Of a DNA stretch of 6,322 nt, positions 5,043 through 6,322 are shown piece by piece; within the stretch, counting starts at the first letter, position 1; each line of letters begins with the position of its first letter. This DNA comes from Clostridium sp. GTDB taxonomy: Bacteria > Bacillota > Clostridia > Lachnospirales > Lachnospiraceae. The position numbers were made by a program, and so were the translations under genes. Location of the stretch: the NCBI GenBank assembly GCA_023664325.1, contig JAMPFS010000094.1:1-6322 (forward strand), read 5' to 3'. Below the pieces are notes generated by a model. It was not told where the DNA came from. It saw nothing but the letters and a program-made list of their open reading frames with translations, and ran no database searches.

Positions 5043-6038
5043 ATGGAAATTGAAGTAAAGTCACATTATTACAATTATTATAATGTGAAAGGAAGATATA
5101 CGACATCGGAACCTGTAAAGGCAGGCTGGGTAGAAAGATATGAAAGCGTTGAGGATAGGATAGAAGGAAACAACAGCAATAAAGACAGCGAAGTATATAA
5201 GGCAAATGTCAAATTAGAAGATATTTATTATGATTTAGGAGTGTCTAACCGTGCAAGATATTCAAGCTATGAGGAATTACAAAATGCTATAGCCGCAAAA
5301 TATAGTTCGGCAGAGTATCGTTCCCAATATTCTATTGCTGAATGTAGTGCAATGTATCAGAATGAACTTAGTATGAGTGCGTTTGGATATTGCAGTAATC
5401 TGACTGATCCCCGACTGAACGGAGAGGTTCATGCAGAAACGGACAGTGAGAAAAAAAGCTATAACCGCCAATGCGTGAATAATCAAATCAATAATATTTT
5501 TACAAATAACGGAATTAGTCAGAGTTCTTTTGAAAACCGTAATTTTACTTTTATTATCAATCCATACACATATCGGCTTTTTGTAGAAGGAAATGCCGAT
5601 AAATCTATCATATCGCAAATGGAAACATTACTAAATGAAAATGGAAATGCAAAAGAGTTATTTTTTCATATTCTAAACAGTATTGGAAGTGCCAATATAG
5701 ATAAAAATGTGTTGGCAAAATACCAAGCGGCAAGTATGCTGCGGGAATACACCGGCTTGGATATTCGGAATTTTACGCAAACGAAAGACGGTCTTATAGA
5801 CGGGAACGGAAATAATATTTTAGATGTATTCAAAAAAGAGGTTAAGGAATCGTCCAAAGTTCCGTTAGCGTATAAGGGAGCAGCATATGATGTTTTTGAG
5901 GAACATATTAAACAAATTACTTCAACAGATATCAATAGTATTGATGATATGTATTTAAGTATAGGATTTGCAAACGGACAATTAAAAGATATGTCTAACA
6001 GTAATATTATAAACATGGGTTTTGATTTTACATCATAA
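5043..6038 (+). CDS. Cluster gene 5: 331-residue protein, probable DUF4885-like, FDFTS tail
   Basis: The ATG at 5043 is preferred because GGAAGGA (5027-5033) lies 9 nt upstream; the ATG at 5034 directly abuts that site. The protein starts with a Tyr/Asn-rich segment, then KLEDIYYDLGVSNRARYSSY (57-76), an adjacent helix EELQNAIAAKYSSAEYRSQY (77-96), AMYQNELSMSAFG (103-115), LTDPRLNGE (120-128), FTFIINPYTYRLFVEG (168-183), MxTLLNENGNAKELFFHIL (193-211), MLREYTGLDIRNF (232-244), DGNGNNILDVF (253-263) and a final MGFDFTS. This order resembles what I recall of the DUF4885 family found in Bacillus and clostridia, whose function is not known; the assignment is from memory. There is no signal peptide or membrane helix. 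It lies 39 nt after gene 4 on the same strand. Confidence 0.78.
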   Translation: MEIEVKSHYYNYYNVKGRYTTSEPVKAGWVERYESVEDRIEGNNSNKDSEVYKANVKLEDIYYDLGVSNRARYSSYEELQNAIAAKYSSAEYRSQYSIAECSAMYQNELSMSAFGYCSNLTDPRLNGEVHAETDSEKKSYNRQCVNNQINNIFTNNGISQSSFENRNFTFIINPYTYRLFVEGNADKSIISQMETLLNENGNAKELFFHILNSIGSANIDKNVLAKYQAASMLREYTGLDIRNFTQTKDGLIDGNGNNILDVFKKEVKESSKVPLAYKGAAYDVFEEHIKQITSTDINSIDDMYLSIGFANGQLKDMSNSNIINMGFDFTS

Positions 6039-6091
6039 CAGATATTCTAAGGGAATATTTGCTTGACAGGAAAAGGAGATTTACATAAAAA

Positions 6092-6271
6092 ATAGAGCAC
6101 ATAGATCATTATTTTCGGGCATTTGAATATTATAATGATAACGAGGATATAGTAGATTACCTTTTGGTGGAATCTGATAAAGAAAATAGCAGGATAACAT
6201 GCACTTACTATGACGTAAGTGTAAAAGTATTTGACATATTTGACGATGATATGTATAATACTAATAGATGA
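6092..6271 (+). CDS. Small acidic reading frame without a normal start codon
   Basis: A 59-codon frame that looks coding: IEHIDHYFRAFEYYNDNEDI, then VDYLLVESDKENSRITCTYY, then DVSVKVFDIFDDDMYNTNR and TGA (6269-6271). It is acidic and aromatic-rich, with protein-like codon use in the style of gene 5. GGAG (6075-6078, inside AAAAGGAG) lies 13 nt before the ATA at 6092. There is a stop in frame at 6086-6088, and no ATG, GTG or TTG until codon 25, so the start must be the ATA or the gene is a decayed remnant whose start was lost (ATA for ATG being the simplest change). It sits 53 nt after cluster gene 5. I do not recognise a family. Confidence 0.4.
   Translation: MEHIDHYFRAFEYYNDNEDIVDYLLVESDKENSRITCTYYDVSVKVFDIFDDDMYNTNR
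6200..6223. other. Hairpin-forming inverted repeat inside the small frame
   Basis: CACTTAC (6202-6208) and GTAAGTG (6215-6221) are perfect reverse complements around the 6-nt loop TATGAC, extended by a G-T and a T-A pair. No T-run follows, so it is not a typical terminator. It lies within the reading frame 6092-6271 and may be chance. Confidence 0.35.
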
Positions 6272-6322
6272 GGTCACATTACCTTGTTTTAATGAAAAGT
6301 GTCCTACCACTTCAAGAGTAGA

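Noticed and set aside
6042..6058. Terminator after cluster gene 5 (ATATTC / GAATAT)
   Set aside because: The stem is only six A-T-rich pairs with a weak following T-run; stability would be poor, and a further frame follows at 6092.
6268..6321. 17-codon frame overlapping the TGA of 6092-6271 by ATGA
   Set aside because: It is very short, has no ribosome site or protein-like features, and lies at the window edge.
1..6322. CRISPR array, insertion sequence, tRNA or rRNA
   Set aside because: I found no regularly spaced repeats, no transposase-like reading frame with matching terminal repeats, and no tRNA-like cloverleaf or rRNA sequence. The 28-bp and 92-bp repeats each occur only twice.

Overview
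The window looks like accessory DNA from a low-to-moderate GC Gram-positive anaerobe, most likely a gut clostridium of the Lachnospiraceae type. The grounds are strong AGGAGG-like ribosome sites, AT-rich intergenic DNA, XRE regulators of the clostridial style, and protein families I associate with that group. The taxonomic call is inference; there is no rRNA or housekeeping gene here.

Left part (1-1110). After a gene-free leader with a good sigma-A promoter comes a 154-residue protein of a small conserved family (MYFEDLT..., GW, GFHxCxxC, YAAPSLIxHYI, PP). It is followed by the wreck of a type II toxin-antitoxin pair. The toxin fossil keeps the N-terminus (MADISFSERAWGEFQYW) and, in another frame, the C-terminus (YQCKGHYDD) of a Txe/YoeB-type RNase, with the middle deleted. 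A strong bidirectional hairpin terminator separates this from the minus-strand genes.

Middle part (1109-2280). Two minus-strand XRE-family regulators lie here. The first has an HTH domain plus two predicted membrane helices; the second is a small soluble HTH protein. About 92 bp of the first regulator's promoter region is present again, inverted, at 119-210, so the left-hand cassette lies between two inverted copies. The second regulator is divergent from the gene cluster on the right. The 175-bp gap between them holds a perfect ATTTGCGCAAAT palindrome and several TGCAAA-type half-sites, a plausible operator.

Right part (2281-6271). Five closely spaced plus-strand genes encode proteins of 215, 198, 215, 220 and 331 residues without signal peptides or membrane helices. 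Genes 2, 3 and 4 are diverged tandem paralogs sharing an ordered set of motifs. Gene 5 is a larger protein resembling what I recall of the DUF4885 family. All five, although otherwise of at least three different folds or families, end in a similar C-terminal peptide (LDISV, FDMKA, LDLQV, FDRKA, FDFTS). I consider this shared tail the most interesting signal: it suggests a common partner, export route or processing step. Just after gene 1 is an in-frame fossil tail whose final 28 bp are identical to the end of gene 3, a scar of recombination or gene loss in the paralog array. A sixth reading frame (6092-6271) looks coding and has an upstream ribosome site but no usual start codon.

Taken together, the right part may be a small undescribed operon of C-terminally tagged proteins under a divergent XRE regulator. 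Function cannot be assigned from sequence alone.
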